Shown: in pieces, positions 11,159 to 24,569 of the stretch
Position numbering within the stretch: the first letter of the stretch is position 1
Layout of the letters: each line of letters starts with the position of its first letter
Notes under the pieces: model-generated
The model's database searches: none
The model's input: the letters and a program-made list of their open reading frames with translations, nothing else
Told to the model about the DNA's origin: nothing
Translations under genes and position numbers: made by a program
From: Juglans regia
Taxonomy: Eukaryota; Streptophyta; Magnoliopsida; Fagales; Juglandaceae
DNA length: 64,000 nucleotides
Assembly: GCF_001411555.2 (NCBI RefSeq)
Contig: NC_049911.1
Span: 34,609,340-34,673,339, forward strand
Direction: 5' to 3'

Positions 11159-12394
11159 TCATACAATACTCCCATCCTCAAATTTCCCCTTTTCGCTCTC
11201 AAACACAAAGTCGAGGTTGTAAAGCACAGGCACCATTGTTGCAGAACACAAAAAGACCAATACAGGACCAAAAATCCAAAGCAGAAGAGGAAGTCCGACA
11301 TGGAAGAGCCTGTTTCCAACAGTGTTGAGGAGAAAGCCCTTCTCTAAGAGCTTGTACACGTACTCGGGGGTGACAATGGACGTGGAATCCTGTGGAGTGT
11401 TGATGAGGATGTTCACTTGGTTTATGAACCTAATGGACAGAGAGTGGCAGAAAAATGAGAAGACGAAAACGGTGAGGAGAGTCACATACTTCAAAGCCAA
11501 CATGAATTCCCCATGTCCCCCATAAACAGTGTCGTCCAGCGGTTTCTTCACGCTATATGTGCTGCTTATGACGGCAGCCAGACCAGTGCAGAGGAGAATC
11601 GATGTAGTGGCCATTAGGGTTGATCCCATTATTGTGTTCCTTAGAGATTGGACCGCTAAGATGTTCTTCTTGTCATTGTCCTGTCAAATTAAATAATTCA
11701 ACCGCTGATCATTAGAGTTATTATTTTTCTTTTTACTCAATAGTTTTATTTTGCCAACATGATCATGCATCTTCCTCTATGATTACACCACAAAATTAAC
11801 ATACGTGGAAGCCACTTTTTGATCTAACGTTGACAGGCCATATTGTTCCACGCGTCCATGCTATTGCTATTTGCTCAATATGATAGCAACTTTTGGGGAT
11901 GAATCTTGGTAGACTAATTGAAGAGATGACAGCGATACTGACCAATTTCTGCTTGGATTTGTTGCATTGCGTTGTAGCACAATACACTTAGATATATAGT
12001 TATGATCTGTTCTTAATGATCATTATGTTAAGATCAGATGACCAGGCAAGCTACAGTTGCAACTTTCTTAAGATTATGCTCCATGGGTATATGTATATGA
12101 ATACAAATTAAGGATATTGGTGTTTAAGCAATTAATCATTCCCTACTGCTACGAGGAAATTAAGTTCATCATGTCTTTCTCTCATGACTACTTGCAGCAA
12201 GTTAATGACAAATAAGATGTTCGTACCTTCATCATGGCCGAGACCCAAAAACGTCGTCCGGCAGCATTTGTTCCGATGATGGTCGTGAGTGGTTGTTTGC
12301 GAACCTTATGCCATAACCAGATATGATAACCACTGGTAATCAAAAACCCTAGCGGTACCAGAATCACATCCAGATAACATTTTCTCCATTCCAT
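11159..12394 (-). CDS. DUF599-family membrane protein
   Basis: Two exons, 12394-12227 and 11680-11159, joined in frame with canonical GT (AAG|GTACGA) and AG (GACAG|GACAAT) borders. They give 229 residues. The start is the ATG of MEWRKCYLDV, the usual beginning of this plant family; the open frame extends upstream only from a TTG. Exon 1 carries the first hydrophobic segment (about residues 7-28, VILVPLGFLI) and the family block GTNAAGRRFW. Exon 2 opens DNDKKNILAVQSLRN and has three more hydrophobic segments near residues 74-96, 117-135 and 186-212. Family blocks include FINQVNILINTP and GFLLNTVGNRLF. The function of DUF599 proteins is unknown; a four-helix membrane protein is the most that can be said. 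Length is close to normal and no defects are visible, so it looks like a working gene. Confidence 0.93.
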
Positions 12395-12458
12395 CTCTCT
12401 TTGATCTGTATATACAACTTTTCTGAGTTCATGATCTCCTTTGCATCTGATCGGCAAC

Positions 12459-12466
12459 TATATATA
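12459..12466 (-). promoter_or_regulatory. Possible TATA box of the DUF599 gene
   Basis: TATATATAG on the minus strand about 65 bases upstream of the ATG. Position and sequence fit a TATA box with a short leader, but such runs are common in this AT-rich DNA. Confidence 0.35.
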
Positions 12467-14542
12467 CACATGATATTCAGAAAGAATGTGCGTGGACTTG
12501 TTTTAAATGGGCACGTACGTAATTCAATTGACAAGCAAAGTAAATAAAACTGAACCCTTAATTTATCACAAAATTACAGTCATGACCTAAAATTATGGGG
12601 GACTTAAGTCCCCTTTGCCATCTCTTCTGTTCCCCACTTTTTCTTCGTCTCCTTTTTTTATCATCATGATGTGCTATTTTAAGGGCATTTTGGTGGAAAA
12701 CCCACTTTTTTTTTCTTTTTTTTTTCAAGTGTCCGGACCTCTTCTGAGTTGCACACTAATCATTGGACACATGAAGATTAATCTTCATGTTTCCTAACCA
12801 TGATCATATTTTATACACTATCGAAATTCTTAACGAGTCATGAATTAGTACTACTAATTATTAAGCAGTCAATTATAGAATGAGAGACATTTAAAGTTTG
12901 TTGTTCTAACTTCTAATCTTAAAATTAGATTGATAATGTTGCTCTTTATAACTGAGACATATTAATGAATGAGATATATAATTTTTCCCAAGTATGAGTA
13001 AAAAAATTAACTCTAGATTGTCTGAAATGGGACATATTGTCTATGATTGTCTGAATGTATGGACATAGTACATGTCTGAAAAAAAGTAATGAGACATGTT
13101 GTCTATGATTGTCTGAAATCATGTATTGACATAATTTTTGTCATTTCATAAAAGCTCGACACTCAATTCCATGGGGTTAAGTATATGTTTGAATGCTGAA
13201 CACTCAATTCCATGGGGTTAAGTATATGTTTGAATGCTGAGATGATCTCATATGATTTGTAAATAATAATAAATAAATAATAAATAATTTATGAATAATA
13301 TATAGTGAGCTATTAATTAATTAATTATAAAAAGTAATAAATACTAGTGAAGTAGTCTGAGACTATTTTACTTAATTACCAAACAGTATGGTACAGCCTA
13401 AGATAAAACTCTTTTTGTCTTTCTATTCTTTTTTTTTTTTTCAAATGCTTATGTATTGTGCGTATGTGTCAAAACTCAATTAGTAATTATATGATTTTAA
13501 CCCATACAAACAAAAAAAAAAAAAATGCAACTTAGATAAGCTATCTCTGAAATGGCGTTCAGATTTTCTACAAAAAGGAAAAAGAAAAAGAAAAAGGTCG
13601 AAGGGCAATATTGTTGTTAGAATCGAATTATAATAATAAATCTAGGGCTACATGATATTATATATATGCATGGTGCATGTGGAATTAGGTACTGATATTA
13701 TACGAGAGTGAGAGTCTGACAAGGCGCAGCTACGAAAAAGAAACTATATATATATATGAGCAGAATTAATGGAGATAGAGGTGGCCACTGGCCAAATGAG
13801 AGCTAGCACGCCTTCCTTATGAGTCATGACTTGGATTGCCAATAATATAAGTTTATGACGGTTAAATGGAGCCGTTTCGTGCCCCAACTTCGTAACCTTC
13901 AATATACTCCGCCATTATTTCCTGGCCCACTCTTTTTTTTCTTTTTTCAATGTAACGTATGCATGATTATATATATACTAATAAGATGTTACGTAATTGA
14001 GATACATATATATATAATTTAAAATATTAATATATTTTATTAAAATAAAAATAAAATACATATATTTTATTATTTTATTATTAATATATATCTTAAAAGT
14101 TATTAAAAAATAGGCTATTTGTAAATTATTATAATAATTTTCTATTATAATGAATACGAAAAGATAAATCTACGTAAATTTATTTTTCTATTATAACGTA
14201 CTTTCAAATTAAAAATTGAATCCATGATTATTATTATAATAAATTTACTTTATTAGCATATTTAAAGATATTAATAATAGAATATAAATCAATAGAAACC
14301 ATAAAAATAACAATAAATAGAATGTAAATAAAAATACAATTATATTCATATATTCTGTAATTATTACAAACAGATAAAAAGTTAATGAAAATCAACATAT
14401 TTCGTTAAAATAAAAAATTTTTGTTAAAATAAAAAAATTCTGTTTCGTAAATTCTTTATATATATAGATATATATATATATATATGTATGCTATATACAC
14501 TTTGAGTCTTTGACGAAGCTCGAACTTTCAGCAAATTTAGGT
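12467..14542. other. AT-rich intergenic region
   Basis: No gene recognised. It includes short repeats of ATTGTCTGAA (13017-13120), the 41-bp duplication at 13160, a MITE-like segment at about 13225-13385, and A/T-rich sequence to 14500. The region upstream of 12460 should contain the DUF599 promoter. Confidence 0.4.
13160..13240. repeat. 41-bp perfect tandem duplication
   Basis: CACTCAATTCCATGGGGTTA and the following 21 bases occur at 13160 and again, unchanged, at 13201. The second copy leads into a segment starting TTGAATGCTGAGATGATC that looks like one end of a MITE. Confidence 0.9.
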
Positions 14543-14727
14543 TGCGTTTGGATGTTGAAATGAGTTGAGTTGAGTTAAATTGAGATAATAAAATATTGTT
14601 AGAATATTATTTATTATGATTATTATTAGTTTAGGATTTGAAAAAGTTAAATTATTTATTATATTTTGTATTGAGATTTGAAAAAATTGTAATGATGAGT
14701 TGAGAGGAGTTTTAATTCCAAACGTAG
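14543..14727. mobile_element. Tourist-like MITE, CTCATCTCAACTC family
   Basis: Opens TTGCGTTTGGATGTTGAAAT and GAGTTGAGTTGAG, and ends GATGAGTTGAGAGGAG then AATTCCAAACG. This is the opposite orientation to the copy at 8085. Confidence 0.7.
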
Positions 14728-16050
14728 TCTCACTTATTAATAAAGAAAATGCGATTGCATTGTTGTCCTTTTCGGTCAAATTGTGAGCAGGGCGGCCAAA
14801 ATCTGTTTGAGATATGCATGCATAGGCGCAGGCGCTAGCTAGCTAGCTAGCTGTTTTGAGATGTTAACGAAAACAAATTCAAAGTTAAGCAATAAGCAGC
14901 CTGAAAGCGTACGTCCCTTGTCTTGCCTTTCAATCGTGAAACTTTAAAATTCCTTTTGATCAGAGTACTATATTATATTATTATAATTTATCTATTTTTA
15001 TTTTCCAATAAAGATAAGAAAAAAAACAACAGAGTTGTCCAATCAACAGGGTCATGTATAATGGGCCGGGGGTGCCTCATGATCAGGAAGTACGTACGTG
15101 TGGGTGGCCAACAACCTATTAGAATTATTTGATTTCCACACGATAAGACCATATGCAGCAACCAAAGAACACACTACTAGACCATTTAATTCGTGTCTAG
15201 TGCTCGTACGGACCCAACAAGCTTGCTTTCGGAAAAAAAATAAATATAAAAAGATAAATAATCCGAGTCCCTAGCACAAGCATTGAATATCATTGATGCA
15301 TATATGGAAGCACGAAATCGCCAGTCACCATTTTCGATATATAGTACCTTTGCGCGACAAAAGGCCATTATCGGCTGCCATATATGTATATAATGCATGC
15401 CAACGTGACAAACATCTTTCAAAACCCGCCATTTTGCTCGATCGGATTGACAACGAGAGATCTAGAAGTTGCCACTTATAATCATAAGACATAAGAATAT
15501 GCTACTTCAGGATTCATTAACCTCCACATTATAAATTAGTTCCCATTATACTGCTGATTTTCGTACGTACAGTGTGAATTAAGTACTAGAAACTTGATCT
15601 CTTTTTAACATTTTAATGTCATCCATGTCATTAACCTATGGGAAATGGAGAAATGTTCGAACGTGATATATTCCGTTTGAATGGTTACATAATTTTTACA
15701 ATTATTGATAACAATAAAATACCTTACTTAATTAAGGATAAATATTTAATTTATATGAAAATTAGAAATTAATTAATAGGAATAATAGAAATCAATAATT
15801 AATTGAGAAAATACAAAAACGATTCAATTCAAAATTAAATTAAATTTACCAAACACCAAATATTGTTTATACTAAAAAAAATGTAAATAAAATATACAAA
15901 CTACTAAGATTCAAACTCTCTGTACACATCTTCGACTGCAACTAGATGTGTCTTTAGCTGTATTAGTCAAGTATTGATCGTGAGGTGAGTCGCAAACATG
16001 ACATCAATCTTTGTATGTAAGTCAAACATGGTAATACGGATCTCATTTCT
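14728..16050. other. Non-coding stretch
   Basis: No gene recognised. It has GCTAGCTAGCTAGC and TACGTACG low complexity. Open frames at 14923-15132 and 15293-15481 match nothing I know. Confidence 0.4.
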
Positions 16051-17863
16051 AGGAGTAGACTAATATATAACTAATACTAATAGTTTAATATTTAACTAAT
16101 ACTAATAGTTATATATTAGTATTAGTGATAGTGATAGTGATTTAGTATAACTATAGTCTATATTAAACTATTAGTATTAGTTAAATAATTGTAGACTTGT
16201 ATATTAATATAGCTATATAATATATTAGACTATATAATAGTATTAATATTAGACTATTAGTGTAGTTATATATTAGTATTAGTTATAAACTATATATTAG
16301 TATTAGTTATAAACTTTTAGTGATTTAGTATAACTATATTAGTATAAGTATAAATGTGGTCTATATTAAAATATTGGTATTAGTTATATAGTTGTAGACT
16401 TATATATTAGTATTAGTTATATATTAGTCTATATATATTACAAATATAATATAGACTATAATTATACTTATAATTAATATAGTTATACTAAATCACTAAA
16501 AGTTTATAACTAATACTAACATATAGTTTAAAACTAATATTAATATATAGTTTATAACTAATACTAATATATAACTACACTAATAGTCTAATATTAATAC
16601 TATTATATAGTCAAATATATTATATAGCTATACTTATATATAAGTCTACAACTTTTTAACTAATACTAATATATAAATATACTAATAGTCTAATATTAAT
16701 ACTATTATATAGTCTAATATATTAGACTATATTATATTAAATGTATTACAAATATATATATATCAATGATTCAATATATATATTATATAGTCTATATATA
16801 TATTACAAATATAATATAAACTATATATAGTTATACTTATAATTAATATAGTTATACTAAATCACTAAAAGTTTATAACTAATACTAATATATAGTTTAT
16901 AACAAATACTAATATATAACTACACTAATAGTCTAATATTAATACTATTATATAGTCTAACATATTATATAGCTATAGTTAACATATTATATAGCTGTAG
17001 TTATATATTAGTATTAGTTATAAACCATATATTAGTGTTAGTTATAACTATAGCTATATAATATATTAGACTATATAATAGTATTAATATTAGACTATTA
17101 GTGTAGTTATATATTAGTATTAGTTATAAACCATATATTAGTATTAGTTATAACTTTTAGTGATTTTGTATAACTATATTAATTATAAGTACTATAACTA
17201 TAGTCTACATTATATTTGTAATATATATATAGACTATATAATATATATATTGAATCGTTAATATATATATTTGCAATACATTTAATATACTATAGTTTAA
17301 TATATTAGACTATATAATAGTATTAATATTAGACTATTAGTATATTTATATATTAGTACTAGTTAAATAGTTGTAGACTTATATATTAGTATAGCTATAT
17401 AATATATTAGACTATATAATAGTATTAATATTAGCCTACTAGTATAGTTCTATATTAGTATTAGTTATGGTGATTTAGTATAACTATATTAGTATAACTA
17501 TAACTATAGTCTATATTAAACTGTTAATATTAGTTAAATAGTTATAGACTTATATATTAGACTATATAATAATATTAATATTAGCCTATTAGTATAGTTA
17601 TATATTAGTATTAGTTATAATGATTTAGTATAACTATATTAGTATAAGTATAACTATAGTCTATAACCTATATTAAACTATTAGATAGTCTAATATAGAA
17701 TATAGTTATACTTATAATTAATATAAGTTATACTAAATTACTAAAAGATTATAAATAATACTTATATATAGTTTATCACATATACTAATATATAACTATA
17801 CTAATAATCTAATATTAATACTATTATATAGCCTAATATATTATATAGCTATACTAATATATA

Positions 17864-19185
17864 CGTCTATTGCTATTTAACTAATATTACTAGTGTAATA
17901 TAGACTATAGGTATACTTATAATTAATATAAGTTATAATAAATCACTAAATGCTTATAACTAATACTAATATATAGTTTATCACTAATACTAATATATAA
18001 CTATAATAATAGTCTAATATTAATACTATTATATAGCCTAATATATTATGTATAATATATTATGTAGCTATACTAATATATAAGTCTATAACTATTTAAC
18101 TAATACTAATAATCTAATATAGACTATAGTTATACTTATAATTAATATAAGTTATACAAAATAACTAAAAACTTATAACTAATACTAATATATAGTTTAT
18201 CACTAATACTAATATATAACTATACTAATAGTCTAATATTAATACTATTATACAGCCTAATATATACGTCTATAGCTATTAGTATATATTAGTATATTAA
18301 TATATACTAATATATACGTCTATTGCTATTTAACTAATATTACTAGTGTAATATAGACTATAGGTATACTTATAATTAATATAAGTTATAATAAATCACT
18401 AAATGCTTATAACTAATACTAATATATAGTTTATCACTAATACTAATATATAACTATAATAATAGTCTAATATTAATACTATTATATAGCCTAATATATT
18501 ATGTATAATATATTATGTAGCTATACTAATATATAAGTCTATAACTATTTAACTAATACTAATAATCTAATATAGACTATAGTTATACTTATAATTAATA
18601 TAAGTTATACAAAATAACTAAAAACTTATAACTAATACTAATATATAGTTTATCACTAATACTAATATATAACTATACTAATAGTCTAATATTAATACTA
18701 TTATACAGCCTAATATATACGTCTATAGCTATTAGTATATATTAGTATATTAATATATACTAATATATACGTCTATTGCTATTTAACTAATATTACTAGT
18801 GTAATATAGACTATAGGTATACTTATAATTAATATAAGTTATAATAAATCACTAAATGCTTATAACTAATACTAATATATAGTTTATCACTAATACTAAT
18901 ATATAACTATAATAATAGTCTAATATTAATACTATTATATAGCCTAATATATTATGTATAATATATTATGTAGCTATACTAATATATAAGTCTATAACTA
19001 TTTAACTAATACTAATAATCTAATATAGACTATAGTTATACTTATAATTAATATAAGTTATACAAAATAACTAAAAACTTATAACTAATACTAATATATA
19101 GTTTATCACTAATACTAATATATAACTATACTAATAGTCTAATATTAATACTATTATACAGCCTAATATATACGTCTATAGCTAT
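17864..19185. repeat. 453-bp tandem repeat, nearly three copies
   Basis: The phrase CGTCTATTGCTATTTAAC begins at 17864, 18317 and 18770, exactly 453 bases apart each time. The first two units read the same throughout by eye, and the third stays identical until about 19185. Such similarity within an otherwise diverged array marks a recent amplification, or an assembly artefact. Confidence 0.9.
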
Positions 19186-19899
19186 TTAACTAGTATTAAT
19201 AGTCTAATATATAATATAGTTATACTTATAATTAATATAAGTTATAGTAAATCACTAAAAGCTTATAACTAATACTTATATATAGTTTATCACTAATACT
19301 AATATATAACTATATTAATAGTCTAATATTAATACTATTATAAAGCCTAATATATTATATAGCTATACTAATATATACGTCTATTACTATTTAACTAATA
19401 CTAATAGTGTAGTATAGACTATAGGTATACTTATAATTAATATAAGTTATACTAAATCACTAAAAGCTTATCACTAATGCTAATATATAACTATACTAAT
19501 AGTCTAATATTAATACTATTATATAGCGTAATATATTATATAGATATACTAATATATAAGTCTACAACCATTTAACTAATACTAATATATAAATATACTA
19601 ATAGTCTAATATTAATACTATTATATAGTCTAATATATTAGACTGTATTATATTAAATGTATTGTAAATATATATATATATCAATGATTCAATATATATA
19701 TTATATAGTCTATATATATATATTACAAATATAATATAAACTATAGTTATACTTATAATTAATATAGTTATACTAAATCGCTAAAAGTTTATAACTAATA
19801 CTAATATATAGTTTTTATTAATACTAATATATAACTATACTAATAGTCTAATATTAATACTATTATATAGTCTAACTAGTATTAGTATAGTTATTAACT

Positions 19900-21450
19900 T
19901 TACTAATAGTATAAATATTAGACTATTAGTATAGTTATATATTAGTATTAGTGATAGTGATTTAGTATAACTATAGTTTATATTAGACTATTAATATTAG
20001 TTAAATAGTTGTAAACTTATATATTAGTATAGCTATATAATATATTAGACTATATAATAGTATTAATATTAGACTATTAGTGTAGTTATTTATTAGTATT
20101 AGTTATAAACTTTAAGTGATTTAATATAACTATATTAATTATAAGTATAACTAACTATAGTTTATATTACATTTATAATATATATAGACTATATAATATA
20201 TATATTGAATCATTGATATATATATATTTGTAATACATTTAATATAATATAGTCTAATATATTAGACTATATAATAGTATTAATATTAGACTATTAGTAT
20301 AGTTATATATTAGTATTAGTGATATATTATAACTATACTAATAGTATAAATATTAGACTATTAGTATAGTTATATATTAGCATTAGTGATAGTGATTTAG
20401 TATAACTATAGTTTATATTAGACTATTAATATTAGTTAAATAGTTGTAGACTTATATATTAGTATAGCTATATAATATATTAGACTATATAATAGTATTA
20501 ATATTAGACTATTAGTGTAGTTATTTATTAGTATTAGTTATAAACTTTAAGTGATTTAATATAACTATATTAATTATAAGTATAACTAACTATAGTTTAT
20601 ATTACATTTATAATATATATAGACTATATAATATATATATTGAATCATTGATATATATATTTGTAATACATTTAATATAATATAGTCTAATATATTAGAC
20701 TATATAATAGTATTAATATTAGACTATTAGTATAGTTATATATTAGTATTAGTGATAGTGATTTAATATAACTATAGTCTATATTAAACTATTAGTATTA
20801 GTTAAATAGTTGTAGACTTGTATATTAGTATTGTAGACTTGTATATTAGTATAGCTATATAATATATTAGACTATATAATAGTATTAATATTAGACTATT
20901 AGTGTAGTTATTTATTAGTATTAGTTATAAACTTTAAGTGATTTAGTATAACTATATTAATTATAAGTATAACTAACTATAGTTTATATTACATTTATAA
21001 TATATATAGACTATATAATATATATATTGAATCATTGATATATATATTTGTAATACATTTAATATAATATAGTCTAATATATTAGACTATATAATAGTAT
21101 TAATATTAGACTATTAGTATAGTTATATATTAGTATTAGTGATAGTGATTTAATATAACTATAGTCTATATTAAACTATTAGTATTGGTTAAATAGTTGT
21201 AGACTTGTATATTAGTATAGCTATATAATATATTTGACTATATAATAGTATTAATATTAGACTATTAGTGTAGTTATATATTAGTATTAGTTATAAACTA
21301 TAAATTAGTATTAGTTATAAACTTTTAGTGATTTAGTATAACTATATTAATTATAAGTATAACTATAGTCTATATTATATTTGTAATATATATATATATA
21401 GACTATATAATATATATATATATTGAATCATTGATATATATATTTGTAAG
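19900..21450. repeat. Tandem block with ~366-435 bp units
   Basis: The phrase TGTAGTTATTTATTAGTATT or its TGTAGTTATATA variant recurs at 20081, 20516, 20903, 21269 and again at 21798 beyond the MITE. Spacings are 435, 387, 366 and 529. The units include AATATATATATTGAATCATT and AAACTTTAAGTGATTTA. Unit lengths differ by short internal duplications. Confidence 0.8.
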
Positions 21451-21622
21451 AGTAATGCTACATACAGTCGTGGAATGCGCAAACGCCGTGCAGTCGCTTT
21501 GAAAAAAAGTGGGGTCTACTATTAAAAAATTAATTTCTTTTCAGGTGGATCCCTTATTTATTCACTTTTTTCAGAGCGACTGCACGGCGACTGCACGCTC
21601 ACGACTGCAAGTATCATTTCTC
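21450..21622. mobile_element. MULE-type MITE (173 bp) inserted in the array
   Basis: The ends are long inverted repeats of about 60 bases: GAGTAATGCTACATACAGTC on the left, and GAGAAATGATACTTGCAGTC on the right when reverse complemented. Both continue through GCCGTGCAGTCGCT and TGAAAAA. The element is flanked by perfect 9-bp duplications, TATTTGTAA, at 21441-21449 and 21623-21631. Nine-base duplications with long inverted ends are the mark of Mutator-like elements. It is much GC-richer than its surroundings. A relative lies at 27579-27752. Confidence 0.9.
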
Positions 21623-22349
21623 TATTTGTAATATATTTAATATACTATAGTCTAATATATTAGACTAAATAATAGTATTAATATTAGACTATCAGTATAT
21701 TTATATATTAGTATTAGTTAAATAGTTGTAGACTTATATATTAGTATAGCTATATAATATATTAGACTATATAATAGTATTAATATTAGACTATTAGTGT
21801 AGTTATATATTAGTATTAGTTATAAACTATATATTAGTATTAGTTATAAACTTTTAGTGATCTAGTATAACTTATATTAATTATAAGTATACCTATAGTC
21901 TATATTACACTATTAGTATTAGTTAAATAGTTGTAGACTTCTATATTAGTATGGCTATATAATATATTAGACTATATAATAGTATATATATTAGACTATA
22001 TAATAGTATTAATATTAGACTATTATTGTAGTTATATATTAGTATTAGTTATAAACTATATATTAGTATTAGTTACAAACTTATATATTAGTATAGCTAT
22101 ATAAATTATTAGACTATATAATAGTATTAATATTAGACTATTAGTATAGTTATATATTAGTATTGGTTATAGACTTATAGTGATTTAGTATAACTATATA
22201 TGTATAAGTATAATTATAGTCTACATTCGACTATTAGTATTAGTTATAAACTTATATATTAGTATAGCTATATAAATTAGTAGACTATATAATAGTATTA
22301 ATATTTGACTATTATTATAGTTATATATTAGTATTAGTTATAAACTATA

Positions 22350-22733
22350 TATTAATATAGTTATACAATATATGATCAATTAAATTTTCATTTTTAAGAT
22401 TAAACTTTTATTTTATAATAATATTATCTTATATATAATTATATTAATTGCATAGGATCAAACAAATTATAAATTTTCACATTTAAGGTTAACATTTTTT
22501 GTTAAAATTTATAAATTATAATATGAAATTATTTCATATATGATATATAATTATATATATTATATATAAAAATTCCACATATAATTATACATTATATATA
22601 AAATATTATTTATATATATATTTTTTATCAACCGTCGGTTTTTACATTACAAGAATAGGTCCCGGACTGGACCGGTTCAAAATCGGTCTAACTGGTCTGG
22701 ACTGGTTTTCCAGTTTAAATTTATACCCTTAAG
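22350..22733. mobile_element. Right end of a hAT-like MITE (GGACTGGACCGGTTC family)
   Basis: It shares TAAATTTTCATTTTTAAGAT, ATATTATCTTATATATAATT and the ending CTGGACTGGTTTTCCAG then TTTAAATTTATACCC with the complete element at 54576-55328. No left end of that family is seen before 16050. This is the 3' end of an element whose body continues leftward into the AT-rich array. Confidence 0.6.
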
Positions 22734-23740
22734 TATTAGTATATGCTAATTATAATATCATATATCCTATGATACCATTCAAATAGTATCTGTTACATTT
22801 GACCGGTAATTCTGCATTCAAACGTACACTATATACGTTTGAACGTGAATTTTCACAATAGATTATGCATAACTTTAATTAAATTACGAATTAAATTGTA
22901 AAAATGTATTTTAAATTCTCACATAATAGAACATCATAATATTAATAAATATAATGTGAGTATAATTAATACTTAAAAACATAATAGATAATTGGAGGTT
23001 ATCATAATAGACATAATAATAAATTATAATTATTACTTAAAAACATAAATAACACAATAGAACAACATAATAATAAACTATAATTAATACTTAACAACAT
23101 GCACCAAGTGAATAAATAGCACAATTAATCATATAGCACAATTAATTAGATTTAACAAAATCGTATAGCACAATTTATTATATTTAATAAAATCATATAG
23201 CAAAATAAAATCATATAGCAAAAAAATAGTACCTTAATTATATAATTATCTATTGTTTGATATATTCTTGTATCCTGATTTGATGTTGTGTATTACATGA
23301 GATTAATAGTATGTTACATCGAAATAAACCTTAAACTCGTTCGAGAGTTATCAATCTCATTGAACGATTAATTGATAACTATTGAATTGTCAAGAGTGGA
23401 CAATTTGGAATTATAAGATCAATATCGCAAACTATTCAACTATTTATTCGCGTTTGACATTATCTTTTTGGTAGTCATCCGTTGTTGTTTTGTTGATAGT
23501 GCATTGATGTTTTACTTGTCGGTGCACACGACCGAACGAGTATATTTAAAGAACTATGGAAATATGCTGCTGAAATTTTGTAGGACGTGACAGATAATAA
23601 TTGATATATTGACAACTATGATCTTACAATCCTAAATGAGATAGCACCAACTACATGGTGAAATGAATAAATTGCACAATATGTTAGATACATGGTTGCT
23701 TGTTGATGCCCACATGACTGTTTGTAATAGGGTATTAGGC

Positions 23741-24480
23741 ATGCATAAAAGTTGGATGCGAGTTAAAGATCGTTTGGGTGAGGACTATAATGTATATGAT
23801 GAAGGTGATAAGAAATTTTTAGAATTCGCATCCTTTACAGTTGATAGTGACGAGTGTATTAGATGGCCATACTGACAATGCAAGAATTTGCATTTTCATT
23901 AGATAGACTTGCTGAAAGAGTATCTATTTGTCAAAAGCATTGATCAGGGTTATACTGATTGAGTCTTACACAGCGAACCATATCTAATGTTATTTAAGCC
24001 TCCACATGAAGAAAAATACATCGATGAAGATATATAGCCAAAGGTTGTTAGTGATAAATACGATAAAGATATGAAATAAATGTTGGGTGACATTGGTGCG
24101 AGAATGTTTATGGATGAATGTGATACAGACACATCAAACTCAAATGATGTGGGCTATAACACTTTTGCACGCTTGTGAAATGATTCACAGCGTGAGTTAT
24201 ATCCAGGATGCAGAATGTACAGTAACATTTACAGTTAGACTGTTTCACATAAAATTCATGTTCTGATTATCTATTAAGGCTGTTAGTATGTTACTCGAGC
24301 TGGTTAAAGATGTACTTCTATCAAACAATATTTTGCATCGTAACTTTTGTGAAGCAAAATAGTTGAAATGATAACTCAACTTTGATTAAAACATAATACA
24401 TGCATATAAGAATGATTGTGTATTACACGAACTTATGCACATTTGGCTACGAGTTCATGGCAGAAGGTCTCCCAAAATGT
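23741..24480 (+). pseudogene. CACTA transposase (Transpos_assoc + TNP2 start) remnant
   Basis: From 23741 the frame reads MHKSWMRVKDRLGEDY, then KKFLEFAS, ECIRWPY and, after a stop, KNLHFH, the layout of the transposase-associated domain (PF13963). It continues with HSEPY. From about 24178 another piece reads NDSQRELYPGCRMYS with HKIHVL after it, and near 24440 a YTNLCTFGYEFMAEG-like segment. These match the start of the TNP2 transposase domain (typical AQRELYPGC motif). Stops and frame shifts interrupt it throughout, and most of TNP2 including its catalytic part is missing. Read through the breaks only as evidence of origin. Confidence 0.75.
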
Positions 24481-24569
24481 TAATTATATTAATATTATTT
24501 AATATGTATGCAAAATTTAGAATACTCTGGGTGATAATATCTTTATATATATATATATATATCTAATTT

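Larger units (their letters stand above)
16050..22350. repeat. 6.3-kb AT-rich satellite-like array in direct and inverted orientation
   Basis: Almost the whole interval is built from one small vocabulary: TAATATTAATACTATTATA, ACTAATACTAATATATA, CTATAGTTATACTTATAATT, ATCACTAAAAGTTTATAAC and their reverse complements. The strand of the motifs switches more than once (near 16430, 17000, 17680 and 19880), so blocks can pair with each other as large palindromes. The repeat period within blocks is a few hundred bases. The right end runs into sequence matching a hAT-like MITE at 54576-55328, which contains a short stretch of the same vocabulary. That suggests the array grew out of a transposon interior. 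No coding potential. Confidence 0.9.

Noticed and set aside
12395..12457. 21-residue N-terminal extension of the DUF599 protein
   Set aside because: It starts at TTG, not ATG, and the family begins at MEWRKCYLDV.
16050..22350. CRISPR-like or centromeric array
   Set aside because: Repeats are long, degenerate, mixed in orientation and lack spacers; unit lengths vary, unlike a centromeric satellite, and it is bounded by a transposon end.
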